Source: Paguma larvata (lineage: Eukaryota; Chordata; Mammalia; Carnivora; Viverridae). From it: a DNA stretch of 64,000 bases. The stretch spans positions 25,016,930-25,080,929 of the forward strand of contig CM057835.1 of NCBI GenBank assembly GCA_030068075.1. Reading direction: 5' to 3'. Both the position numbers and the translations under genes were made by a program. This document shows positions 54,241-64,000 of the stretch, one piece after another (the stretch's first letter is position 1; each line of letters starts with the position of its first letter). The notes under the pieces were generated by a model. It ran no database searches and was not told the DNA's origin. It saw nothing but the letters and a program-made list of their open reading frames with translations.

Positions 54241-54325
54241 AAAGCCGCCAGCTTTAAAAGAGTGAATTTTTACGGTATGTGAATGATATCTCAATAAAGC
54301 TTTTGTTTTCAAGAAAAAGCCGAGA
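54241..54325 (+). mobile_element. L1M fragment, sense, part 2 (3' end)
   Basis: TTTAAAAGAGTGAATTTTTACGGTATGTGAATGATATCTCAATAAAGC is a standard old-L1 3' terminus, completing the split copy. Confidence 0.75.
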
Positions 54326-55231
54326 AAGGACATGAGATGAGGCCTACGCGGGGCCACGGCATATGCTTGGGTGACCTGACCGAAGACCCAATGAAGCAAC
54401 ACTGAAAGGAAGCATGAGAGAAATCAGGCAGAAGGGCCCATGTCAGGAATAATCCGCCGCATTCTGTCTGGATTAACACCTCTGAGGGCAAAAGAGTAAT
54501 AGATCCCCAAAACAAGACCATTTTCTTCTGGATGTGGCTTTTGACACCACCTTCCTGCCTCAAACACCCGAACTCCATCACCACCCTACGGTCCTGAGGC
54601 AGGGACACATGTCAGATCCCATTTTACCCAAACACCCTGTACTACGATGGATGAGGCAGGATTTTTCTGGAGCCAAGGTCTCTTGTGGTTTTCTCCCCAT
54701 GTCTCGAATCTCAAGTTCACTCCAAGAGTCAGTCTGAGTCCCCAGGTCAGTTTTCTATGCTCGGTATCAGACGCGACACAGGGACCCTGGGCAGACCCCT
54801 GTCCTCCCAAGTCATTAAAGGGGAAGAGAGGCTATGACTCATGCCTGAGGCTGTGGCTGAGTCAGACCTCTCGCCTGACGCCCAGATGTCCCTCTGATCA
54901 GAGCCACTCTCCGGCGGCTTTTCCTGAGCAGGTACAACGATTTCTCTTTAGCAGTTCCCCTCCGAATGCTCTCTTAGAGGCTCTGGATGCACATTTGCCA
55001 CCGCGGCTGATGACATCCAGTGCTCTAGTATCACACATCCCACGTACGCGGCTCTCAAGGTGTTAAGAACAATTAGCAATTTCAACCTTTTAGAATACTA
55101 TTCCCTCAATGAAGGAAGCCAAAAAACGGAGCCAGACAAAAGACAAGCCCTCAAATCACCAAACACCAAGCTTATGAAGCCGAGTAAGGAATTACAGTCT
55201 AAAGCAGAAGAATGTTAAAAGGTACAGTTGA
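54326..55231. other. Unassigned intron
   Basis: Unique sequence; no gene or recognised repeat. Confidence 0.45.
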
Positions 55232-55424
55232 GGGGCGCCTGGGTGGCTCAGTCGGTGGAGTGTCCCACTTCGGCTCGGGTCATGATCTCGTGGTTCATGA
55301 GTTGGAGCCCCGCATCGGGCTCTGTGCTGTCAGCACGGAGCCTGCTTTGGATCCTTTGCCTCACTCTCAATCTGCCCCTCCCTTGCGCACTCTCCCTCTC
55401 TCTCTCAAAAATAAATAAACATTT
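55232..55424 (+). mobile_element. Felid CAN-SINE (first of a head-to-tail pair)
   Basis: Head GGGGCGCCTGGGTGGCTCAGTCGGTGGAG, tail CTCTCAAAAATAAATAAACATTT, immediately followed by a second copy. Confidence 0.93.
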
Positions 55425-55605
55425 GGGGCGCTCGGGTGGCTCAGTTGGTTGCGCGTCCGACTTTGGCTCAGGTCACGATCTCATGGCTGATGAGTTCGAG
55501 CCCTGTGTCAGGCTCTGTGCTGACAGCTCAAAACCTGGAACCTGCTTCAGATTCTGTTTCTCTCTCTCTCTCTCTTAAAAATAAACATTTAAAAAGTTTT
55601 TTAAG
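55425..55605 (+). mobile_element. Felid CAN-SINE (second of the pair)
   Basis: Head GGGGCGCTCGGGTGGCTCAGTTGGTTGCGCG joins the previous tail with no spacer; tail TTAAAAATAAACATTTAAAAAG. Confidence 0.93.
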
Positions 55606-55620
55606 ATTAAAATAAATAAA

Positions 55621-55624
55621 TGTA

Positions 55625-55655
<31 letters not shown>

Positions 55656-55681
55656 CTGTGTGTGTGTATATATATATATAA
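55621..55681. repeat. (TG)n(TA)n microsatellite
   Basis: About 48 nt of TG repeats with one C interruption, then (TA)n of about 13 nt, directly after the SINE pair. Confidence 0.95.
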
Positions 55682-56145
55682 TAAAAGGCACAGTGGCGCA
55701 GACCGAATCCTATCTGTGTCCTTTTTCTCTGTTTGGTTTGTGTCACACGCAAATCCTGTCCTTGGGCCTCCACGGGACCATGCTTTATTTGGTTTTACTT
55801 TGGAAACTTAGTGTTGGCGATTAAAACAGTCAGGCCTCAGCCGGCATGGTGAATCTGGAAACCCAAGAGTCTCCATTCAGAGGCGGCTTTTTGCCTACTT
55901 ATCCTGGCGTGCGTGTTGGCTGAAGCAGAGACCTGCAGAGAAAAGGGGCCGGGAAGCGAGAACGGCGGTGAGCGAGGCCCCTGATGGGCATACCAGCGAG
56001 AGGTGGGGCGGTCAGACAAAGGTCCTCAGATGGACAAAGCCTCATCTCAGAAAAAGACTTTAAGTTACCAATGAGGCTGACTTCCCACAATGATTGCAAA
56101 ACACTTAATGTGTTTTTGCTTTTCCAGTAAAAACGGCCAGGCCTC
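55682..56145. other. Unassigned intron
   Basis: Unique sequence; no supported feature. Confidence 0.45.
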
Positions 56146-56372
56146 AGGGCGCCTGGGTGGCTCAGTTGGTTAAGCGTCTGAGTCTTGATTTCAGCTCACG
56201 ATCTCACGGTTCATGGGATGGAGCCCTGCGACCCGCTCTGCGCTGACAGCACGGAGCCTGTTTGGGGCTCCCTCTCTCACTCTCTCTCTCTCTCTCTCTC
56301 TCCCAAAACACAAATTAAAAAAAAAAAGTAAGTCATTCTGTCTCAAAATAAATAAATAAACATTAAAAAAAA
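56146..56372 (+). mobile_element. Felid CAN-SINE with a double tail and TSD
   Basis: Head GGGCGCCTGGGTGGCTCAGTTGGTTAAGCG. After a first A-rich tail (about 56316-56328) comes TAAGTCATTCTGTCTC and a second AAAATAAATAAATAAACATTAAAAAAA tail. Target duplication AAACGGCCAGGCCTC (56131-56145) / AAATGGCCAGGCCAG (56373-56387) brackets both tails. Confidence 0.92.
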
Positions 56373-56387
56373 AAATGGCCAGGCCAG

Positions 56388-57399
56388 AAGAGAAAAGAAA
56401 GCACTATGCTCTACTAAGTGCCTCTCTCCCGGGCTGGCGGCCGACCTGGCAAAGCCCCAAGGCCACATGTCTGCCCTTCCAAAGGTCAGTGCTGCCCCGG
56501 GCAGCCTGGGTGCAAGTGACCGCTCACCCACGGCTCCCCAAAGGCAGGCGCACCTGCTCCCGAGCCAGGGCCGGCGGGCACACCTGGGGGTCTTGCATAG
56601 GCAGGCACTGCGGCCAAGGTCAGCGAGAGACCATCCACAAGCCCCAATTGTTCTCTGGCAGGCTCTCTCTGAGGCTGATTGTTCTACAAGGCACGTTTCT
56701 CCAGCTCGGGGTCGCCTGGCGTGCCCTGGGTCCTTTGCAAATGTTTGCTGTTGGCTTCTCGGGACGAAGTGGGGACAGCGCTGTCAGATATGAAGGCGTG
56801 GATCCAGACAAGCACCCGTACCTGGACGGTCTCCCTTAGAAGGAGAAGACGGCAGGAGTAGTTGCTGCATTTATTTATTCCGGATAACCAGGACTTGGAG
56901 CCGGGGCCAGAACCCGGGGCGGACGCGTGCACAAAGCAGCTTTCATAAAAATGCGTGCCACGCAGGCAGCATCTGGGATGCGCCCGAGCCGGGAGGCGGA
57001 GAACATCCCGGACCAAGAGACAGGGTCTCCGCTGGCCACTCCTCCCGTCGTGGGGTGAGGGGGGCCGCTGGGGGGCACGTGGATACATGACCGCGCCTCC
57101 GACTGGGTCTCGAGCTCGGAGGTTCCCACCGCACAGCTCAGCTCTCCTCACAGCGCATTGCTAAAATCCCACTGCTTCAGCTTTAAACCCCCTAAAGGCA
57201 AAATAAAAGTGAAAATTAATCTAATTAAAGTCGACAGTGTTCACAGTAAGGAAAATTCTGGTATTTTGCCAAGAGTCTTTCTCCCCAGCCAGCTCCAGCT
57301 CTGTGGGTAAAGGGCACGAGGTTGGGAGCCTCACAGGCCCAAGCTGGAGTTCTGGCTCTGTCGCTCAGCTGTCACCGTGGGGACATCTGTCAAAGGGGC
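56388..57399. other. Unassigned GC-rich intron
   Basis: CpG-rich at 56900-57120. Open frames of 100-155 codons on both strands show no recognisable protein. The last 250 nt are AT-richer. Confidence 0.45.
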
Positions 57400-57408
57400 A
57401 AGAGTGAC

Positions 57409-57637
57409 CCCTTTTTTTTTTAAATTTTTTAATGTTTGTTTATTTTTGAGACAGAGAGAGAGAGAGACAGAGTGTGAGCGGGAGGGGGCAGAGAAAGAGG
57501 GAGACACAGAATGGAAGCAAGATCTAGGCTCCGAGCTGCCAGCACAGAGCCTGATACAGGGCTTGAACTCCGGAACCGCGAGATCATGACCTGAGTGGAA
57601 GTCAGATACTTAACCGACTGAGCCACCTGAGAGCTCC
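57409..57637 (-). mobile_element. Felid CAN-SINE, antisense, with TSD
   Basis: Inverted tail TTTTTTAATGTTTGTTTATTTTTGAGACAG. The flanks AAGAGTGAC (57400-57408) and AAGAGTGAC (57638-57646) are a perfect 9-bp target duplication. Confidence 0.92.
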
Positions 57638-57646
57638 AAGAGTGAC

Positions 57647-58509
57647 ATTTACCTTTCAAAACTGCTATGAGCTTTTGAGGAATAAAAGCTCTAAAGCCCC
57701 CGCCCATCGGAAGTCAGCCCCTCATCCCCATTGGCTCGAGCCCTACCCACTGACCCCAGCGGGTGCCTCAGCTCCCAGATCCTGCCCCCAGGAATCCCGG
57801 CAGCAGACACAGGACTTGCTGTATCTCAAAGTGGGAGCTCCAGGGAGGGGGGATCCCCCAAACCCTGCCGCACCCCGCTGCCAACACCTTTCCTGGCTAT
57901 TACTGTCTCATCTCAGTTGGACCTGGCAGCAGCCCTGGGAGTCAGGCAGGAGACTGGCTGGTATTTCTGTCATTCCCACCCTAGATTCAGAGAGGGAGCG
58001 AGTCCCGGGCTAGGTCACAAAGGAAGTTTACCCAGAGCTGGGTCTCGGTCCAGCACTCCGTCTGATGGTACTGAAGTAGCCAGATATGCCACTACATTCC
58101 CTATGCAGACGGAATACTATCCATGCTTCCCAGCGTGCAACTGGATGTTCAGAAATGCAGCAAACATGACATTATATCTGTTCCAGGCTTGAGCCTGAAA
58201 AAGGTCTGGCAGCTTTTGTTTTTGTGTTTTGAGGGAAGCCAGCCATCTTGAAATAGGCCAACTGCACTGAGACCACCATGTTAGAAGGAAGTCGAAGCTA
58301 ACTGCACGGAGATACTACTTAGAGATGCCACACAGAGATGCCACACAGAGATACCATATAGAAATACCACAAAGAGATGTCACCAAAAGAACAGAGGGCC
58401 CCAGGAGGACTCCTTCTCTACTGGTTCTGTTTCTCTGAAGAATCTGCCTAGTCCAGGCTCCTTGAGGCCAGGAGCCAACTATGATTTGCCTTTGACCCCT
58501 CAGTCTGCA
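57647..58509. other. Unassigned intron; possible antisense MIR at 57900-58060
   Basis: Mostly unique. A diverged antisense MIR may cover 57900-58060 (AGAGAGGGAGCGAGTCCCGGGCTAGGTCACAAAGG). The 13-bp repeat at 58308 is listed separately. Confidence 0.4.
58308..58385. repeat. 13-bp tandem repeat, 6 copies
   Basis: Six successive 13-mers of the form AGAGATGCCACAC with point changes; the second and third copies are identical. Confidence 0.9.
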
Positions 58510-58839
58510 ATGTCCAGCTCAGATTATTAGGAAACCATTCAAACATCCAGAAATAGAGGATGGGCAAATAGACTATAATGTAGCCAAATGATAAAATATG
58601 ATACACTTGGGAAAACCCCAGAGAGGATCACTGTGTGCTGATGTAGGAGAGATCTACGGAACATTCTGGCAGGTGAACGACCAAGATACAGGATTGCATT
58701 TTCAGCAGGTTCCCATTGATGTAACAGAGAGGAAAACGAGAACCTATCACTTGTAGTGCATGATGAAACATGAAAGAAGAAACAAATTATTAAAGGTGCT
58801 ACCTATTTGTGATTATGTTTTTTAAAAAGGGTTCTTATC
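58510..58839 (+). mobile_element. Ancient L1M fragment, sense, part 1
   Basis: GAAATAGAGGATGGGCAAATAGACTATAATGTAGCC, then TGATGTAGGAGAGATCTACGG is an old L1 3' region, interrupted by the younger L1. Confidence 0.6.
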
Positions 58840-60272
58840 CAGACTTCAAGCTGTAATCATTAAGACAGTATGGTACTGGCACAAAAACAGACACTCAGAT
58901 CAATGGAACAGAATAGAGAACCCAGAAATGGACCCACAAATGTATGGCCAAATAATCTTTGACAAACCAGGAAAGAACATCCAATGGAATAAAGGCAGTG
59001 TCTTCAGCAAATGGTGCTGGGAAAACTGGACAGCGACATGCAGAAAAATGAACCTGGACCACTTTCTTACGCCATACACAAAAATAAACTCAAAATGGAT
59101 GAAACACTTAAATGTAAGACAGGAAGCCATCAAAATCCTCGAGAAGAAAGCAGGCAAAAACCTCCTTGACCTCGGCCGCAGGAACTTCTTACTCAACACA
59201 TCTCCGGAGGCAAGGGAAACAAAAGCAAAAATGAACTATTGGGGCCTCATCAAAATAAAAACCTTCTGCACAGTGAAGGAAACAATCAGCAAAACTAAAA
59301 GGCAACCAACAGAATGGGAAAAGACATTTGCAAATAACATATCAGATAAAGGGTTAGTATCCAAAATCTATAAAGAACTTCTCAAACTCAACACCCAAAA
59401 AACAAATAATCCAGTGAAGAAATGGGTAAAAGACATGAATAGACACTTCTCCAAAGAAGACATCCAGATGGCCAACAGACACATGAAAAAATGCTCAACA
59501 TCACTCATCATCAGGGAAATACAAATCAAAACCACAGTGAGATACCACCTCACACCTGTCAGAATGACTAACACTAACAACTCAGGCAACAACAGAAGCT
59601 GGCGAGGATGCAGAGAGAGAGGATCTCTTTTGCACTGCTGGTGGGAATGCAAACTGGTGCAGCCACTCTGGGAAACAGTATGGAGGTTCCTCAAAAAATT
59701 AAAAACAGAACTGCCCTACGACCCAGCAATTGTACTACTAGGTATTTATCCAAGGGATACAGGTGTGCTGTTTTGAAGGGGCACATGCACCCCAATGTTT
59801 ATAGCAGCACTATCAACAAAGTATGGAAAGAGCCCAAATGTCCATCGACAGATGAATGGATAAAGAAGATGTGGTATATATATACAATGGAGTATTCCTT
59901 GGCAATCAAAAAGAATGAAATCTTGCCATTTGCAACTACGTGGATGGAACCAGAGGGTGTCATGCTAAGTGAAATTAGTCAGTCAGAGAAAGACAAATAT
60001 CATATGACTTCACTCATATGAGGACTTTAAGACACAGAACAGATGAACATAAGAGAAGGGAAGCAAAAACAATATAAAAACAGGGAGGGGAACAAAACAT
60101 AAGAGACTCTTAAATATGGAGAACGAACAGGGAGGGGTTATGGGAGGGGGGGATGGGCTAAATGGGTAAGGGGCATTTAGGAAGCTACTCCCGAAATCAT
60201 TGTTGCACTATATGCTAACTAACTTGGATGTAAATTTTAAAAATCAACTAAATAAAAAAATAAATAATAAAT
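58840..60272 (+). mobile_element. Young 5'-truncated L1 (felid L1), with 16-bp TSD
   Basis: About 1.43 kb: the ORF2 C-terminal region, a 3'UTR with G-rich GGGAGGGGTTATGGGAGGGGGG, and an A-rich tail. Target duplication AAAAAGGGTTCTTATC (58824-58839) / AAAAAGGGCTCTTATC (60273-60288), one mismatch. The insertion point follows TTTTTT|AAAAA, an L1-endonuclease-type site. It is a dead-on-arrival truncated copy. Confidence 0.95.
58844..60021 (+). pseudogene. L1 ORF2 C-terminal remnant (broken)
   Basis: Translation shows the usual L1 ORF2 C-terminal landmarks: [10 protein letters not shown], then [36 protein letters not shown] and IKKMWYIYTMEYSLAIKK. The first frame stops at 59774-59776 (TGA after DTGVLF). 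A small deletion near 59815-59822 changes frame before the last ~65 codons. The endonuclease and reverse-transcriptase domains are absent because of 5' truncation, so the protein would be non-functional. Confidence 0.92.
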
Positions 60273-60594
60273 AAAAAGGGCTCTTATCTTTTATTTTTCT
60301 GCTTTATTTATAAGTGAAATAATATGACATCTGGGATTGACTTCAAGTAGTCCATGGATAGACAAGTGAACAGAAGAAAAGAATCAAGCCTGGGCACGTG
60401 AGCGTAACGGGGGACGCTGGGTGATAGGTCTACAGGGGCTCATTGGAAGATTCTATCTATGTTCACATTTGTTTGAAATTTTCAGTAATAGGTTTTTTTT
60501 TTAAATATTGTTACTTCTAGGAGGGAGTAGGGCAAGAAGGAGGGAGGAGTGTGGTTGACGGGGACACAGTGCAAACGCTACTTCCACACTTCAG
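60273..60594 (+). mobile_element. Ancient L1M fragment, sense, part 2 (uncertain)
   Basis: After the TSD the AT-rich sequence continues (TTTATTTTTCTGCTTTATTTATAAGTG, then TCTATCTATGTTCACATTTGTTTGAAATTTTCAGTAATAGG), consistent with the tail of the split L1M. Confidence 0.45.
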
Positions 60595-61050
60595 AGCATA
60601 TCTGTTTTTAATTACTGAGGTAAAATTCACAGAACACGAAAGTAACCATGTCGGCCACGTTAAAGTAGACAAGTCAGTGGCACTTAGTACCTTCACGACG
60701 TTGTGTGAAACAACAACGCTGGTTCCAAAGCGTTTTTATCACATCGAAACCCCTTACCCATGAGGTCACTGACTTCCTCTTCCCTCTATCTCTTGTCCTT
60801 GCCAACCGCCTGCCTTCATTCTGTCTCTAGGATTGACCTGTTCTGGACGGTTCATATAGATGGAACCATCCACTATGTGACTCGTGTCTGGCTTCTTTCA
60901 CTTAGCATAATGTTTCGGAAGTTCATCCACATCGGAGCAGGTATCAGGACTTCATATTTCTATGGCGAGTAATATTCTCTTGTTTGGATACACCGCATTT
61001 TATTTATCCATTCATTGGTTAAATGAACATTTGGCTTGCTTCTAGAGTGT
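60595..61050 (-). mobile_element. L1M fragment, antisense
   Basis: Complement of the same family as 4160-4745: TTACTGAGGTAAAATTCACAGAACACG, then CAGTGGCACTTAGTACCTTCACGACGTTGTGTGAAAC, then CACTTAGCATAATGTTTCGGAAGTTCATCCAC. Confidence 0.8.
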
Positions 61051-62029
61051 ATCTTTTTGTTTTGACTTTATTTTTGAACTTCGTAAATGTATTGCCTTTT
61101 CGAGAGACATTTCAAAAATTACATTGCTGTGAGACAGTGTAGACCGCAGAGAAGGCAGATGGGGACCCACAGGCAGATTCATTAAAAAGTTAGAAAGCTT
61201 GGCAGAAAACAGAAAGCACTCAAAAATAAAAGGAAAACGGATAACAAATTGTTATTACTTGTGTTTGAGTTACGTGGTTATACCACACAATTTATAATTT
61301 TTTTTCAAGCATGAAAGCACTTGAGAACCTATTTGGGATACAGATTGGGAGTCTCGACGGAGTTGGGAGGTGGGGCTGGACTATGAGGGTCTCCACCCCA
61401 TGCTGGAGCCAAGTCAGAGTGTGGTGACACCTGTCACCGTCACACGCTGACCAAGTTCCTTGTCTCTCCGACGAAGAGGATGGCTGGGGCTCCTCCTCCC
61501 CGCTCCAAAGGCAGTAGGGGGCAGTTTCCAGGCAGGTATCTTGTGGGGCAGGACGGCTAGTGGCATTCTGTTCCCTGTTTTACGCACTGGGCCTCCGACT
61601 AAGAATTATTTTGTAGAGTTGCATCTGTGGCTTTAAAACAAAAGATCTGTAGAGACGACTGTGGGAGAAATAATTCCGGGCTTGGGAGTCACGAGACCAG
61701 TTTTTAGTTGCAGCTCGGAACTTGGAGGAGTTACGTGCCCATTTTCCAGATGGAAATAATCATTCTCGCTCCTTCTGTACCTTGGAATATTAGATGGTTC
61801 GGAGGTAATTAAGGCTTTGAGTTCCTCGGCAGAAAGATGCCTGGAAACACAAGGGGATATTATGATTCCTGTGGCCTGAAGCGGAGCTGATGAAAGAAGC
61901 CAGTACATACAATTGAGCTCAGAATAGTAACCTAATCTTCGGGCTTTATCTAGGGGAAGAAGAGAGGCTGAGAAGCTACCCAAGCCGCCTGTCTCTACCA
62001 CGAACTCACAAGGATACAGCCTTGTACAG
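61051..62029. other. Unassigned intron
   Basis: AT-rich to about 61320, mixed afterwards. A MIR-like trace (GTTACGTGCCCATTTTCCAGATGGAAAT) lies at about 61728-61757. No gene. Confidence 0.45.
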
Positions 62030-62200
62030 TCTATGGTCTCATTTCACCCCGTCCCAAATCCGCATGGGTAGGACTATTCCCTTTCTGAAGATGGAGAAAC
62101 CGAGGCTCGAAGAAGATAAGGAAGGTAAGAAGTGAGACCAGATCTCCAGCCCATGCAGTCCTATCCTATTCTCTGAGACGCACCCAAATACAACATGCTC
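62030..62200 (-). mobile_element. MIR SINE, antisense
   Basis: TTCTGAAGATGGAGAAACCGAGGCTCGAAGAAGATAAGGAAGG, then GAGACCAGATCTCCAGCCCATGC. Confidence 0.65.
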
Positions 62201-62989
62201 AGTCACCTGCGCTTGCTGGTGGCTAAGCAGAACTGGACACCCTCCAGTGCCGCTGCCTCTGTTCATCTGTCCCTTCGACAGCAGCTCTTATGGGCCACCC
62301 GGTGCCCTTATGAGCCACCTGGAGCCAGGCTCTCAGGGTGCTGCTGGTCCTCCTCGGTTCGCTCTTATAAGAGGCTACAGCAGAGGCTGCCGGTGGCCTA
62401 CTCCGTATCAATTCTCCCAGCGTTCCTTACAAACGGAACCTTGGGTAATTGCTCAGCCGAAAAACGACTTTTCCCAGACTCCCTTGCAGATACCAGTGAA
62501 AACGGATCCCTGTCCCTCCTCCTTCCTGCCCACGAGGCAGGTCCTCCAGCCACCCTGCCGGACCTTGACCTTGAGTAAAGCGGCTGCCTGCAAAGGATGG
62601 AGGAGCAAAAAAGCGAAAGTGGACTAGATCCCACGGAACCAGCATCCCAGCTCAGGTCAGCCTACCTCCAGCCTACTTTTTATGCAAGAGATGAATAATC
62701 TCCATCCTAAACAGCTCTGGTTATTTCTGGTCTCTGGCACGAACCAACACGCATTGGTCGGTTCCTCTGAGTTGGCTTGTATACCCTAAACGACGCAGGC
62801 TGCCAGGCTCTGCATTGGCATGAAGGTGTAGAGGCGGTCACAGCTCAGAAAGTAACCAGGCATCCTGGTAAGAAGGACAGGAGGCCATCTAAACCTCACA
62901 GTAGAATCGAAGAACGAATTTTCCAGACAGTCCAGAACTGGGGTCCCCAGCCCAGGGAGCCTGAAAGGTCTTGGGACAGGTCCAGCTGA
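62201..62989. other. Unassigned intron
   Basis: Unique sequence; several open frames without recognisable homology. Confidence 0.45.
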
Positions 62990-63244
62990 CTCACCCCCAC
63001 CGTGTGGCCTTCACTCTGGCCCCTGTTCATCTCTCCAGCCCTGTTCCTCACTTCCTGCCACTGCCTCCCCACCAAGTCTGTGTCTCAAGAAGTACCTGAC
63101 TCACTCCCAGCCATGTGCACGTTCTCACCACCGGGCCTTTGCACATCATGTGCCTTCTGCCTGAGCACTCGTCTCCCCACCTCTTGGCCAGACCGACCCC
63201 TCCCCCTGCACTCTTTGCTTTAACTCTCAAGATACTCAGCCCTT
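62990..63244 (+). mobile_element. L2 LINE 3' region, part 1
   Basis: CATGTGCACGTTCTCACCACCGGGCCTTTGCACATCATGTGCCTTCTGCCTGAGCACTCG is the L2 'cctttgcacttgctgttcc...ctgcctggaa' block. Confidence 0.7.
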
Positions 63245-63403
63245 GGGGCACCTGGGTGGCTCAGTTGGTTGTCTTTGGCTCAGGTCATGATCTCATGGTC
63301 CGTGGGTTTGAGCCCCATGTCGGGATCTGTGCTGACAGCTCAGAGCGTGGAGCCTGCTTTGGATTCCGTGTCTCCCGCTTTCTCTGCCCCTCCCCAGCTC
63401 ACG

Positions 63404-63447
<44 letters not shown>

Positions 63448-63491
63448 AATAAACAAACACTTAAAAAACAAAACAAAAAACTTAAAAATAA
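63245..63491 (+). mobile_element. Felid CAN-SINE with TSD
   Basis: Head GGGGCACCTGGGTGGCTCAGTTGG (a short deletion follows), a (CT)n of about 36 nt, and a long A-rich tail. Target duplication AAGATACTCAGCCCTT (63229-63244) / AAGATACGCAGTCCTT (63492-63507), with two mismatches. Confidence 0.94.
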
Positions 63492-63745
63492 AAGATACGC
63501 AGTCCTTCCATAAACAGCCTTCCCTGACTTCCCCTGCTCCAGAAACCCGCAGGCCCTGGGCGCCTTCCATCTCTGTGTGCCAGCGCCCGTCCCCTCCCCC
63601 GGTCCATCTACCCCCTTCGGGGCAGGGACAAAGTACTGGGCCTTCTACAACCCCATGAGAAGGCTCTCTGGCCGGAGGAGACTGCCCTGCTCAGGACACA
63701 GCACCATGACGGTACGCGGTAGGCTCTTAATATTTACGAAGGAAG
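63492..63745 (+). mobile_element. L2 LINE 3' region, part 2
   Basis: AAACAGCCTTCCCTGACTTCCCC continues the L2, ending with TACGCGGTAGGCTCTTAATATTTACGAAGGAAGG. Confidence 0.6.
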
Positions 63746-64000
63746 GACAGACTCAGAATCTAACACCCAGCCAGTAACTGGCTTTATTAAACCTCCGTCT
63801 CCTCCGCCTCAGATCGCACGTGTTCTCCTTTTCCAGTAATTGCTGGCTTTTATGCTCTGAGAATCACGCCACGCTTTCCTACAAATGGATCGGTCGCCGT
63901 ACACGCTCTCCCCTCTTAGCCCCGCGATGGCCCCCCTCGGGTAAGGGGCCCCGTTCTGGCCTCTGCTTCCTCCCGCCGCGCGGGCAATGTGCTCCGCTTA
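63746..64000. other. Unassigned sequence to window end
   Basis: Unique, moderately CpG-rich toward the edge; no supported feature. Confidence 0.45.

Larger units (their letters stand above)
14457..64000 (-). other. CTIF: CTIF upstream intron / 5' flank (partial)
   Basis: Everything to the right of the acceptor lies 5' of the coding exon. In human, CTIF has noncoding 5' exon(s) and a very long upstream intron, so most or all of this stretch is probably intron. It could contain an unrecognised 5'UTR exon or promoter; the CpG-rich segment at 39.1-40.1 kb is the best candidate. No other coding exon was recognised. Confidence 0.6.

Noticed and set aside
58928..59776. 283-codon frame as a host gene
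   Set aside because: It is the C-terminal part of L1 ORF2 in a 5'-truncated insertion bracketed by a TSD.

Overview
The window looks like carnivoran nuclear DNA, most likely from a felid. It carries about 19 copies of a tRNA-derived SINE with a GGCGCCTGGGTGGCTCAG-type head, a CT-rich stretch and an AATAAATAAACATT-type tail (the CAN-SINE/SINEC_Fc pattern). It also has older mammalian repeats (MIR, L2, L1M, MER5/MER58 hAT elements, ERVL-MaLR-like LTRs) and one younger 5'-truncated L1. I see no bacterial, phage or plasmid features, no CRISPR array and no free-standing RNA gene.

Only one protein-coding exon can be supported: the first coding exon of CTIF (CBP80/20-dependent translation initiation factor) on the minus strand. 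The exon spans 14249-14456 and its start codon is at 14427-14429. Everything else reads as CTIF intron or 5' flank: 1-14248 lies downstream of the exon's splice donor, and 14457-64000 lies upstream of its acceptor. The exon carries an apparent one-base frameshift after codon 5, the most important thing to check here.

Layout. 1-9.9 kb: ancient hAT, L1M, MIR and L2 fragments with SINE insertions, including one SINE inside another. 10-14 kb: GC-rich unique DNA and an L2 tail. 14.0-14.5 kb: a CpG-rich segment holding the CTIF exon. 15-28 kb: mostly unique GC-rich intron with an LTR, MIRs, L1M pieces and a 43-bp tandem duplication. 28.25-28.98 kb: a long CATC array. 29-35 kb: repeat-poor sequence. 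35-37 kb: LTR-like elements in one orientation. 39-40 kb: a CpG-rich segment. 41-48.5 kb: LTR, MIR, SINE, L1M and a conserved-looking AT-rich element. 48.74-49.37 kb: a ~35-bp minisatellite directly abutting a MIR. 51.9-52.6 kb: GGAT and alternating purine-pyrimidine repeats. 52.6-54.3 kb: an L1M copy with an inserted antisense L1 piece. 55-58 kb: SINE cluster. 58.8-60.3 kb: a 5'-truncated L1 with target-site duplication. 60.6-64 kb: L1M, MIR, L2 and one SINE.

Repeat families were assigned by eye from remembered consensus sequences, so family names are approximate and boundaries are good to roughly 5-20 bp unless a target-site duplication (TSD) is cited. Most open reading frames in the window come from simple repeats, SINEs or GC-rich intron and are not genes.
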